The notes under the pieces are model-generated. The model did no database searches. It saw only the letters and a list, made by a program, of their open reading frames with translations, and was not told where the DNA came from. A stretch of 64,000 nucleotides of DNA from Acidimicrobiaceae bacterium (lineage in GTDB: Bacteria > Actinomycetota > Acidimicrobiia > Acidimicrobiales > UBA8592): assembly GCA_024641655.1 (NCBI GenBank), contig JAHECR010000001.1, positions 235,151-299,150 of the forward strand, written 5' to 3'. The position numbers were made by a program, and so were the translations under genes. Positions within the stretch are counted from its first letter, which is position 1, and each line of letters begins with the position of its first letter. Shown one piece after another: positions 1 through 8,222 of this stretch.

Positions 1-2530
1 CCCGCAGGACGTCGAGCTTCGACGCCCGCCGCGCCGGGAGCACCGCTGCGGCCACCCCGGCGATCACCGCGAGCACAACGATCACGCCGACCTCGACGAT
101 CGGGACGACGAACTCGCTGAACCCCTGATCGGCGAGCGCCTGCACCATCGCCCAGCCGAAGAAGACGCCCACCGCACCACCGAGGAACGTACCGAGCAGG
201 GCGATCAACACCGATTCGAGGCGGACCGCTCGTCGGAGCTGCCTGCGCGTCATGCCCACCGCCCGCAGCAGCCCGAGTTCCCGGGTGCGCTCGATGATCG
301 ACAACGCCAAGGTGTTGGCGATTCCGATCAGTGCGATGAACACGGCCAGGAACAACAGGCCATAGATCAGGGTGAGGAGCTGGTCGATCTGTTCGGCCTG
401 CGACTGCTTGTACTGGCTCAGATCCTGGACCTCGGCGTTTGCATACCGCGCTGCGGTCGCCTCCACGGCGCGTCGCACGGCTGCAGGATCGGCATCGGGC
501 GACCGCAGCACGTAGACCTGGAAGTCGAAGACATCGCTGTAGTTGGCCTCGTAGGCCGGGTTCCCGATGAAGAAGTTCCCGGTGAGCTCGTTTCGCTCGA
601 AGATCACGCTCACCCGGAACCGTTGCACCCCCGTCTCCGCAAAGGTCACGTCGAGGAGATCACCGAACGCCAGATCATGATCCTCGGCATACTTCTCGTA
701 GACGGCGATGTCGGAGACACCCATGTCCTCGATCCGGCCGGCCATGATCCCGACGTCGACGATCTGGCCCATGGTGGCCGGGTCCACGCTGTAGAGCGTT
801 CGGACCGCGCCCTCGATCTCGGCGAACCCGAGCCGAACCCCCGACGCCGCCTCCACCCCGGGGACATCGCGCAGCTCCGAGGCAAGCTCGGGGCTGAGAC
901 CGCCGAACCCGAAGGTGCCGGAGTCGATGACGAGATCACCCAGGAACGCGTTGTCGATGATCTTGTTGATCGATGCCTTGGCGGAGGCGGCAAAGACCGA
1001 GATCGTCAGGACGAGCCCGACGCCGATCATGAGGGCGGCGGCCGTCGTCGCGGTGCGCTTGGGGCTGCGCATCGCGTTCTCCCGGGCGATCTCCCCAGGA
1101 ACGCCGCCCAGGCGCGCGATCGGGAGACCGACCACGGCCACGAATGGCACCGCGATCACCGGCCCCAGCACGGCGAGGGCCAGGAACACCCCTGCCATCC
1201 CCAGGCCGACCAGCGCGACCGCCGACGGTGGGCTCCCGAAGAGACCCCACGACAACGCGGCGACGCCGCCGACGAGCATGCTCACGCCGATCGCGAGGCG
1301 CACACGCGACTGACCCGATTCGTCCACTGCGGCGGCGCGCAGCGCGGCCATGGGGGCCACGCGCGACGCCCGGCGCGACGGGACCACCGCCGCGAGACCA
1401 GTCACGCCCACGCCCACGACGAGGGCCCAGACGGCCGTCGCAGGCGCGAACACCAGGCCGGCCCCCGGCAGCGCCAGGCCCACCGCCGCCAACAGGCCTC
1501 GCAACGCCATTGCCACCAGGACACCCACCCCCAGACCGAGCAGCGCGGCGATCAGCCCGATCGCGACCGCCTCCATCAGCACCGCGCCCAGAATCTGGCG
1601 CCGTCGGGCACCGAGCGCTCGGAGCAGCGCCGTCTCCCTCGTGCGCTGGGCCACCAGGATCGAGAACGTGTTGTAGATGATGAACGAGGCGACGAAGAGG
1701 GCGATAGCCGCGAAGACCAACATGAACGTGTTGAAGAACCCGAGCGCGTCGGCAACCTCGTTCTGATTCTCCGTCGTGAGATCTTCGCCGGTGATGACTT
1801 CGAGATCGTCGCCGAGAGCCGTGTCGAGGCGGTCGCGTAGCTCGGTCTGGCTCACCCCATCGGCTGCCACCACGTCGACCGCGTCGACCTTGCCCGGTTC
1901 GGCCAGCACTGCTTGAGCGGTAGCCGGTTCGAAGAGGGCGACCGATGCCCCCAGTGGCGAGTCGGCGGTACCGAACCGGGCGATACCGACGATCTCGAAC
2001 TCCTGCGGTGGACCCTGCAACAGGATCGTGACACTGTCACCGACGGCAAACGGCCCGTCGTTCGCGCTCTTGAGGTCGATCACGACCTCTCCGGCGGCCA
2101 CCGGTGCTCGCCCTCCCCCGAGCAGTCGCATGGGGTTGAGTTCGGCGACGTCGGTCCAGGAGAAACCGAGCGTCGGCGCCCCCTGCCCCGGGTTGCCCAT
2201 GGCTTCCCCATTGGGCGCCACGAGTTGTGCGTAGCCGAACACCGACCCCGCCGCAGCCTTCACGCCGGGAACCTCCTCGACTTCGGCGACAACGGACGCG
2301 TCGATGCGACCACGTATCGTGCCGAAGTCGGTCTCGAGGGCTTCGCTGCTACGCACCTCGGCGTCCACCCCTTGGTTCACGTCGGCGAACAAATCGTCGA
2401 AGGACCGGCTGATCGTGTCGATCAGCACCAGCGATCCGACGAGAAACGCCACCCCGATCACCACCGACAACGCGGTCGACAAGAGCCGGAACTTCCGGGC
2501 CACCAGATTGTCGAGCATCAATCGGAACAT
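1..2530 (-). CDS. FtsX/MacB-type ABC transporter permease, 3' end cut by window
   Basis: Integral membrane subunit of an ABC exporter of the FtsX/MacB type (lipoprotein or antimicrobial export class). It starts at the ATG at 2528-2530 and stays open to base 1, giving at least 843 codons. The N-terminus has one transmembrane helix (about residues 15-37), followed by a large extracytoplasmic domain. The first FtsX block near residues 280-395 contains 'LLRALGARRRQI', the second near residues 730-843 'LLRAVGMTRRQL'. The last visible residues, 'LPARRASKLDVLR', are the usual FtsX C-terminal signature, so probably only a few residues are missing. Only 4 bp separate it from the upstream ATPase gene, so the two form one operon. 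The substrate cannot be told from sequence. Confidence 0.9.
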   Translation of the reverse strand, partial: MFRLMLDNLVARKFRLLSTALSVVIGVAFLVGSLVLIDTISRSFDDLFADVNQGVDAEVRSSEALETDFGTIRGRIDASVVAEVEEVPGVKAAAGSVFGYAQLVAPNGEAMGNPGQGAPTLGFSWTDVAELNPMRLLGGGRAPVAAGEVVIDLKSANDGPFAVGDSVTILLQGPPQEFEIVGIARFGTADSPLGASVALFEPATAQAVLAEPGKVDAVDVVAADGVSQTELRDRLDTALGDDLEVITGEDLTTENQNEVADALGFFNTFMLVFAAIALFVASFIIYNTFSILVAQRTRETALLRALGARRRQILGAVLMEAVAIGLIAALLGLGVGVLVAMALRGLLAAVGLALPGAGLVFAPATAVWALVVGVGVTGLAAVVPSRRASRVAPMAALRAAAVDESGQSRVRLAIGVSMLVGGVAALSWGLFGSPPSAVALVGLGMAGVFLALAVLGPVIAVPFVAVVGLPIARLGGVPGEIARENAMRSPKRTATTAAALMIGVGLVLTISVFAASAKASINKIIDNAFLGDLVIDSGTFGFGGLSPELASELRDVPGVEAASGVRLGFAEIEGAVRTLYSVDPATMGQIVDVGIMAGRIEDMGVSDIAVYEKYAEDHDLAFGDLLDVTFAETGVQRFRVSVIFERNELTGNFFIGNPAYEANYSDVFDFQVYVLRSPDADPAAVRRAVEATAARYANAEVQDLSQYKQSQAEQIDQLLTLIYGLLFLAVFIALIGIANTLALSIIERTRELGLLRAVGMTRRQLRRAVRLESVLIALLGTFLGGAVGVFFGWAMVQALADQGFSEFVVPIVEVGVIVVLAVIAGVAAAVLPARRASKLDVLR

Positions 2531-2534
2531 GGAG

Positions 2535-3290
2535 TCAACCCTCCAGGTGGGCGAGTTCCTCGAGCACCTTCTCCGCGGTGGGGTCGGCCATCTCGGCGAC
2601 GATGTCGCCGTCGACGAGGAAGACCACGCGATCGGCGTAGGCGGCGGCAAACGCGTCATGGGTCACCATGACGACCGTCTGGCCGAACTCGTCGACGGCG
2701 CGTCGGAGGAAGCCGAGGACCTCGCGTCCGCTCGTCGTATCGAGGTTGCCCGTTGGTTCGTCGGCCAAGATGAGGTCCGGTCGGTTGATCAACGCCCTGG
2801 CCACTGCGACCCGCTGCTGCTGACCACCGGAGAGCTCTGACGGGCGATGACTGAGCCGGTCGCGCAGCCCGAGCGAGTCCACGACCGTCGCAAACCACCC
2901 CTCATCGACGGGGTTGCGGCCCAGCCGCCGCTGGAGCGTGATGTTTCGCTCGGCGTTCATGGTCGGCACCAGGTTGAAGGTCTGGAAGACGAACCCGATG
3001 CGGTCACGACGCAACTCGGTGAGCGCCGCATCCGAGAGTTGCACCAGATCGGTGTCGCCTATCAGGATGCGACCCGACGTGACGTGCTCGAGTCCGGCGA
3101 GGACGTGCAACAACGTCGACTTCCCGGAGCCGCTCGGGCCCATGATCGCGCTGAAGCGCCCCTTCTCGAACGCCACCGTGATGTCGTCGAGCGCCGTGAC
3201 CTCGGTCGTGCCGATGCCGAAGACCTTGCTGACATGGTCGGCTCGGGCGGCTATGGGCGCGGCCACCAACAGTGATTCTGTGTTCCCCAT
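2535..3290 (-). CDS. ABC transporter ATP-binding protein (LolD/MacB class)
   Basis: ATPase partner of the following FtsX-type permease; 251 aa, the usual size for LolD/MacB-type ATPases. Visible motifs are Walker A 'GPSGSGKST', Q-loop 'FVFQTFNLVP', signature 'LSGGQQQRVAVARAL', Walker B 'LILADEPTGNLD' and the switch His in 'VMVTHD'. I chose the ATG at 3290, giving 'MGNTESLL', over the longer in-frame ATG at 3326, because the upstream residues are low-complexity Arg/Gly. The coding order is ATPase then permease with 4 bp between. The 238-bp gap to the divergent metallo-hydrolase gene holds the promoter region. Confidence 0.9.
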   Translation of the reverse strand: MGNTESLLVAAPIAARADHVSKVFGIGTTEVTALDDITVAFEKGRFSAIMGPSGSGKSTLLHVLAGLEHVTSGRILIGDTDLVQLSDAALTELRRDRIGFVFQTFNLVPTMNAERNITLQRRLGRNPVDEGWFATVVDSLGLRDRLSHRPSELSGGQQQRVAVARALINRPDLILADEPTGNLDTTSGREVLGFLRRAVDEFGQTVVMVTHDAFAAAYADRVVFLVDGDIVAEMADPTAEKVLEELAHLEG

Positions 3291-3326
3291 ACCCCTCACT
3301 CTCCTCATGCCACGGCCCGCGGGCAA

Positions 3327-3338
3327 GGGACCTTGGCC
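3327..3338. promoter_or_regulatory. DevR/DosR-box-like site
   Basis: GGGACCTTGGCC lies in the divergent gap between the ABC ATPase (start 3290) and the beta-CASP hydrolase (start 3529). Near copies occur at 8184-8196 and 17958-17969, each in an intergenic region. The pattern resembles the GGGAC...GNCCC boxes bound by DevR/DosR-type LuxR response regulators. Assignment is by resemblance only. Confidence 0.35.
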
Positions 3339-3528
3339 ACCGTTGTCTCTCCTTCCGGCCGGTTCTCCGCCGGTGGGAGCTGCCTGGCCGATGCTTCGAT
3401 GGGTGTCGCTGACCAGCGGCCACCGACCCGTGCGCAGCGCTGCCAGAGCGGCGATGAGGGCCTTCGACCCTTGCGGGTGCGGGAACGCCGGGCCATGGTC
3501 GGAGTCGACCCCCTCGGGAGGTGCGTTC

Positions 3529-4941
3529 GTGTCCCAGACGTCTACTCACCCAGCACTGCGCTTTCTCGGTGCGACCCGCACCGTCACCGGCAGCCGGTTC
3601 CTCGTCGAGACGTCCGATCGGCGGATCCTCGTCGACTGCGGCCTGTTCCAGGGCCTCAAGGAGGACCGGGAGCGCAACTGGAAGCCGTTCCCCATCTCCC
3701 CCTCCGACATCGACGCAGTCGTGCTGACCCATGCCCACATCGACCACAGCGGCTACCTTCCGGCCCTCGTGCGCGACGGGTTCTCCGGGCCCATCGTGAC
3801 GAGCGACGACACCGCGAAGCTGTGCGAGATCCTGCTGCGCGACGCGGCGCACCTCCAGGAGGAGGAAGCGCGCTACGCGAACGAGGCCGGATACTCGAAG
3901 CACCACCCCGCGCTCCCGCTCTACACCCGCGAGGACGCCGAGGCCGTGCTGCCAATGTTCACGCCCCATGCGCTCGAAGCCCCCATCGACATCGGTGGCG
4001 GCATCATGGTCGAGCTGCAGTGGGCCGGGCACATCCTGGGAGCAGCGTCGGCGACCGTCGACCTCCTCGCCGCAGACGGCAGCGACCGACGCGTCTTCTT
4101 CAGCGGCGACATCGGACGCCCGACCCATCCGCTGCTGGAGCCGCCTGCCGACCCTCCCGACGCCGACGTCTTCGTGGTCGAGTCCACCTACGGCGATCGC
4201 ACCCATCCGCCGGCCGAAGCCGAGATGCAACGTCTCGCGGCAGCGATCAACGGCGCGGCCGACCGCGGCGGCATGGTCGTCATCCCCGCGTTCGCCGTCG
4301 ACCGCACCGAGGTCGTCTTGCAGGCGCTCCACGAGCTCGAAACCGCCGAGCGCATCCCTCGGCTGCCGATCCATGTCGACTCCCCCATGGCCCTGTCGGT
4401 CCTCGGCCTCTACCGCGCCGCCATCGCCGGCAACGACTCCGGGATCCGCAGCGACATGCTCGGATCCTCGCCGTTCGACACCTCCCGGATCCACGAGTGC
4501 CGCACGACGCAGGAATCGATGAAGCTGGCCGAGCTGACCTACCCGTCGATCATCATCTCGGCCTCGGGGATGGCCACCGGCGGCCGGGTCCTGCATCATC
4601 TCGCGCGCTTGCTGCCCGACCCGGCCAATGCGGTGATCCTGACCGGGTTCCAAGCCGACGGAACCCGCGGTCAACGCCTCGCCGGCGGTGAACGGGCGGT
4701 CAAGATGTTCGGCCACTACATCCCGGTTCGTGCCCAGGTCGAAGTCATCCAGAGCTTCTCGGTCCATGCCGACGCCGACGAGATCGTGGCCTGGCTCCGC
4801 CGAGCACCACGTGAGCCGCAGACCTGCTTCCTCGTCCACGGCAACGAGTCGGCCAGTCGAGCGCTGCAGGACCGTGTCATCGCCGAACTGGGCTGGTGCG
4901 TCGCCGTGCCCCGTCGCATGGAACGCGTGCTCGTCGACTGA
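3529..4941 (+). CDS. MBL-fold beta-CASP metallo-hydrolase (RNA-processing type)
   Basis: 470-aa zinc-dependent hydrolase of the metallo-beta-lactamase/beta-CASP family, whose prokaryotic members are mostly RNA nucleases. Motif 2 'HAHIDHSG' lies near residues 67-74, followed by 'FSGDIGR' near 192 and a C-terminal zinc/beta-CASP block with 'SASGMATGGR' and 'SVHADADE' near 340-415. The GTG at 3529 was chosen because GGGAGG (3516-3521) sits 7 nt upstream and the family homology starts there; the longer in-frame ORF reaching upstream lacks domain homology. Its TGA abuts the stop of the convergent acyl-CoA synthetase with no spacer. A DevR-box-like site lies about 190 bp upstream. The RNA substrate is unknown. 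Confidence 0.88.
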   Translation: MSQTSTHPALRFLGATRTVTGSRFLVETSDRRILVDCGLFQGLKEDRERNWKPFPISPSDIDAVVLTHAHIDHSGYLPALVRDGFSGPIVTSDDTAKLCEILLRDAAHLQEEEARYANEAGYSKHHPALPLYTREDAEAVLPMFTPHALEAPIDIGGGIMVELQWAGHILGAASATVDLLAADGSDRRVFFSGDIGRPTHPLLEPPADPPDADVFVVESTYGDRTHPPAEAEMQRLAAAINGAADRGGMVVIPAFAVDRTEVVLQALHELETAERIPRLPIHVDSPMALSVLGLYRAAIAGNDSGIRSDMLGSSPFDTSRIHECRTTQESMKLAELTYPSIIISASGMATGGRVLHHLARLLPDPANAVILTGFQADGTRGQRLAGGERAVKMFGHYIPVRAQVEVIQSFSVHADADEIVAWLRRAPREPQTCFLVHGNESASRALQDRVIAELGWCVAVPRRMERVLVD

Positions 4942-6432
4942 TCAGGCCAGAGCTCGCTCGGCGAGCTCCCTGAGTTTGACCCGCTGGATCTTGGTTCCGT
5001 TCGCACTCGGCGTCGTCGGGAACGCGTCGACCTCGATGACGGCAACCGGGCACTTGTAGATCGCGAGCCGCTCCCGGCAGTGGGCGATCACCGCCTCCTC
5101 GTCGATCGCTCGGTCCGAGATGACGATCGCCACCGGCCGCACCCCTCCGGGGCGCGCCACCGAGACCACCTGCGCATCAGCGATGCCGACGAACTCGAGC
5201 AGTACCTGCTCGATCTCCGACGGACTGACGAGGAACCCGCCGAGACGGAGCACATCTCCCATGCGCGACAGGTAGGTGAATGTTGCGTCGGCTTCCACCC
5301 TGGCCAGGTCGCCAGTGCGAAACCATCGATGACCGGCCTCGTCGACCACGTGATTGGCGTCGGTGAGCGCGCCGTCGATCCCCTCGCCCCCCTCGGCGAG
5401 ATAGCCGGCGAAGAGGCTGGGTCCGCTCAGTTGGAGCTCGCCGTCGACCCCGGGGGGCACCGGCTCGCCCGTGTCAGGGTCGACGATGCGGACGTGCGCC
5501 TCGACCGACGCGGTCGTACCTCCCGCGCGTTCACGGCCGCGGACGGGTTCGGAAGGGTCGCGGAGAGCGAACAGCGCCTGAACCTCGCTCATGCCGTAGA
5601 GCCCCGACAGCACCACGCCGGCTTCGTCGGCCCGGCCGACGATGCCGTCGAGCGAAGCGTTGAAGCGGGCGTACCCTCCCATTGCGATCGAGGACAGATC
5701 GGCCCCGACCGCGAGCAGCCGGTGAAAGAGGTCGTCGGAGCCGTTGACGCCGGTGATGGCCGCCGAGGCAATCGTCGTGGCAGCCGCCCGGGCGTCGAAG
5801 TGATCGGGGAGCCAGATCTCGGCGTCTCCGGCCAGCGCTCCCATGAGGCTGGACAGTCCGAACACCCCGCACAGGGGCATCGCCACCAGGATGCGTGCGT
5901 CCCGGTCATAGGAGAACAGCCGAGCGACATCGTGGGCGTGGTGTGTGATCGAGCGCTGGTGATGCAGCACCATCTTCGGTCGACTCGTGGTCCCCGACGT
6001 GGTGAACACGACATAGGGGTCGTCGGGGTGCGCGTCGTCAATGGGCACCGGCCGTCCGGCGAGCACCATCGAATTGATATCCGAAGTGTGAATGACGACA
6101 ACGTCCGGTCCGAGACGCTCGTCGATCGGCTGGTCGGTGACGAGCACCCCCGCGCCCGAACGACGGGTCAGGTCCTGGGCCTCGTCGGCCGAGAACCGGG
6201 TGTTGACCGACACGACGACGAAACGACCGACCGCCGCGGCGGCCAGGCAATGCAGATAGGGCAGGCCGTTCCGAGCCCAAACGGCGATGCGATCGCCCGG
6301 CGCCATGCCGACGGCGGCGAGTGCACCCGCCAGGTGTGTGCCATCAGCCGCGATCTGCTGCGCCGTCGTCGAACCCTCGTCGAGGTGGACCGTCGACCGC
6401 GAGCCGGTGAAGAGCGAATGGACCAGATGCAC
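4942..6432 (-). CDS. AMP-forming acyl-CoA synthetase
   Basis: 496-aa member of the ANL superfamily that activates a carboxylic acid via acyl-AMP to acyl-CoA. Visible are the phosphate-binding loop 'TTSGTTSRPKM' (about residue 150), 'LYGMSEVQ', 'WFRTGDLARVE' and the C-terminal catalytic Lys in 'NGTKIQRVK' near residue 480. Length is typical. The GTG at 6432 is preferred to the upstream in-frame ATG, because the extra 52 residues would overlap the divergent promoter and lack homology. It is divergent from a CoA-transferase gene with an 88-bp gap, and both act in acyl-CoA metabolism. Substrate specificity is not evident. Confidence 0.85.
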   Translation of the reverse strand: MHLVHSLFTGSRSTVHLDEGSTTAQQIAADGTHLAGALAAVGMAPGDRIAVWARNGLPYLHCLAAAAVGRFVVVSVNTRFSADEAQDLTRRSGAGVLVTDQPIDERLGPDVVVIHTSDINSMVLAGRPVPIDDAHPDDPYVVFTTSGTTSRPKMVLHHQRSITHHAHDVARLFSYDRDARILVAMPLCGVFGLSSLMGALAGDAEIWLPDHFDARAAATTIASAAITGVNGSDDLFHRLLAVGADLSSIAMGGYARFNASLDGIVGRADEAGVVLSGLYGMSEVQALFALRDPSEPVRGRERAGGTTASVEAHVRIVDPDTGEPVPPGVDGELQLSGPSLFAGYLAEGGEGIDGALTDANHVVDEAGHRWFRTGDLARVEADATFTYLSRMGDVLRLGGFLVSPSEIEQVLLEFVGIADAQVVSVARPGGVRPVAIVISDRAIDEEAVIAHCRERLAIYKCPVAVIEVDAFPTTPSANGTKIQRVKLRELAERALA

Positions 6433-6520
6433 GAACCGACGATACGGCAACGTCGGACCACGGCGCCCACAGGAGACGGCTACCCTCGCCTGGGTCCCGC
6501 CCCCGAGACGAGTCCCACGC

Positions 6521-7798
6521 ATGAAGATCCCCGATCCCGTCGCCGCCGAGTCGGTGCTCGACCACTTGGGCCCCGGCGCCGACCTCATCGTCCCCCTCGC
6601 AGCAGGCGAACCGAGAGCGATCCTCGACGCCGTGGAGGCCGTCGCCGATCGACTCGAACGCGTCCGGGTCCACCAGATGCACGCGTCGGTGACGCGGGCG
6701 TACTTCGACGGCCGCTACGGCGATCGACTCCGACACGTCTCCTACTTCCTTTCGGGCGCAACCCGCCAGGCGTTTGCCGATGGCACGATCGATCTCGTTC
6801 CGAACCACTTCAGCGACGTGCCCGAGCTGTTGCGCGAACGCTGCCCGGACCCGTTGATCATCGCCCAGGCCTCACCCCCCGACAACCACGGCTATTTCTC
6901 GCTCGGGACCAACGCGGACTATGTGGCCTCTTTCATCGGGAGGGCACGGTTCTTCCTCGAGGTCAACGAGAACATGCCCCGCACGTTCGGTCGTAACCAG
7001 CTGCACTGCAGCCAGATCGTCGGATGGTGCCGCCACGACGCTCCGTTGGAGACGATCGACCTCACCCCGCCGACCGAGATCGACTTCGCGATCGCCGCCG
7101 GCGTCGCCGGGTTGATTCGGGACGGTTCCACCATCCAGGTGGGCATCGGCGGGACTCCGAACGCCATTCTGGCGGCGCTCGAGAACCACCGGAACCTCGG
7201 GATCCACACCGAGCTCATCTCCGACGGCACGGTCGACCTCATCGAAAGTGGCGTGGCCAACGGCGTGTCGAAACGGCTCAATCGCACCAAGGCCGTCGGC
7301 ACGTTCGCGCTGGGCACGAAGCGGGTCTACGACTTCATCCACGAGAACACCGCGGTCGAGCTCTGGCCCGTGAGCTACGTCAACAGTCCTCGCGTCATCG
7401 GGCGGGAGCCGAACTTCGTCTCGATCAACGCTGCGGTCGAAGTCGACCTCCTCGGCCAATGCGCCTCGGAGACGATCGGGTCCCGCTACTGGTCGTCGAG
7501 CGGCGGCCAAGCCGACTTCGCCCAGGGCGCGATGTTCTCCGAGGGCGGTCAGGCCTTCATCGTCCTCCCGTCGACGGCGAAGGACGGTGCCCTGTCGCGC
7601 ATCTCGGTGTCGCTGCGGCCCGGCACGGTCGTGACAACGCTCAAGAACACGGTCGACCACGTCGCGACCGAATGGGGCGTGGCCCACCTCCGGGGCCGCT
7701 CGATCAACGAACGCGCCCGGGCTCTCATTGCCATCGCGGACCCGGCCCATCGCGAGGACCTCGAACGCGGGGCTTGGGGGCTGGGCTACCTGCGCTGA
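6521..7798 (+). CDS. Acetyl-CoA hydrolase/transferase family protein
   Basis: 425-aa class I CoA-transferase or hydrolase of the acetyl-CoA hydrolase / 4-hydroxybutyrate CoA-transferase group. These enzymes form a glutamyl-CoA intermediate. The glycine-rich 'VGIGGTPNAI' lies near residue 207 and the probable catalytic Glu in 'AAVEVDLLGQ' near 306, followed by 'SSSGGQADFAQGA'. The ATG at 6521 opens the family homology. It faces the divergent acyl-CoA synthetase, so the two genes may share a promoter region and a substrate pool. Whether it is a hydrolase or a transferase cannot be settled from sequence. Confidence 0.85.
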   Translation: MKIPDPVAAESVLDHLGPGADLIVPLAAGEPRAILDAVEAVADRLERVRVHQMHASVTRAYFDGRYGDRLRHVSYFLSGATRQAFADGTIDLVPNHFSDVPELLRERCPDPLIIAQASPPDNHGYFSLGTNADYVASFIGRARFFLEVNENMPRTFGRNQLHCSQIVGWCRHDAPLETIDLTPPTEIDFAIAAGVAGLIRDGSTIQVGIGGTPNAILAALENHRNLGIHTELISDGTVDLIESGVANGVSKRLNRTKAVGTFALGTKRVYDFIHENTAVELWPVSYVNSPRVIGREPNFVSINAAVEVDLLGQCASETIGSRYWSSSGGQADFAQGAMFSEGGQAFIVLPSTAKDGALSRISVSLRPGTVVTTLKNTVDHVATEWGVAHLRGRSINERARALIAIADPAHREDLERGAWGLGYLR

Positions 7799-7889
7799 CC
7801 GAACGCGCGCCGGGCGGGGATCACCCCCCATGCGATCAGGAGCGCGACCACGACCAGGCGGTTTCGGATCGGGCCGAGCTCGGCGAGGG

Positions 7890-8087
7890 TCAGCCTTTGA
7901 GCGTTCTGAAGCCGAGCGCGGTGTACAGCGGGCACCAGCCCACAGCACCGGTCACGAGGGGGATGAGCCCGACGATGCCCAAGATGACGCCGCCGACGCC
8001 GCCGATCACGGCGAAGCCGACGATCACAAGGACGATCCCGAGCACGACGCGTACCCCACGGTCCCACATTGCCTCATTGGTCTTCAT
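7890..8087 (-). CDS. DUF2892 (YgaP-like) small membrane protein
   Basis: 65-aa protein with two hydrophobic segments (about residues 12-30 and 33-52), a short N-terminal 'MKTNEAMWDRGVRV' and 'GWCPLYTALGF' near the end, all typical of the DUF2892/YgaP transmembrane domain. In YgaP this domain is attached to a rhodanese. Here it is a separate gene downstream of a rhodanese-containing dioxygenase, which fits a role with membrane sulfane-sulfur chemistry. The ATG at 8087 has AGGAGG 8 nt upstream. A DevR-box-like site lies about 100 bp upstream (8184-8196), so it may have its own promoter. Confidence 0.85.
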   Translation of the reverse strand: MKTNEAMWDRGVRVVLGIVLVIVGFAVIGGVGGVILGIVGLIPLVTGAVGWCPLYTALGFRTLKG

Positions 8088-8183
8088 TGACGATGCCTCC
8101 TGGTTGACGATTCGAGGGGCTGCCACTGGCAGCCGCGATCAGAGATCTTGCCCAGCGAACACCACACCCGTGCCCGCCCGACA

Positions 8184-8196
8184 GGGACCTTGGGCC
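8184..8196. promoter_or_regulatory. DevR/DosR-box-like site upstream of DUF2892 gene
   Basis: GGGACCTTGGGCC, with dyad symmetry (GGnCC-nn-GGnCC), lies in the 135-bp gap between the dioxygenase stop (8223) and the DUF2892 start (8087). It is the most symmetric of three similar sites in the window. Resemblance to DevR/DosR boxes is the only support. Confidence 0.4.
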
Positions 8197-8222
8197 TTTG
8201 CGTTGCCGGGCCGGTGCGGTGC

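Noticed and set aside
623..1840. 405-codon plus-strand ORF
   Set aside because: It is antisense to the FtsX-type permease and is rich in Arg, His, Asp and Gln, as expected of a shadow.
3004..4839. 611-codon ORF opposite the beta-CASP hydrolase
   Set aside because: It is antisense to a clearly homologous gene and its composition (Gly/Arg/Asp/Val/His-rich) is that of a shadow frame.
5080..6996. 638-codon plus-strand ORF
   Set aside because: It is antisense to the acyl-CoA synthetase and runs out of frame into the CoA-transferase gene.
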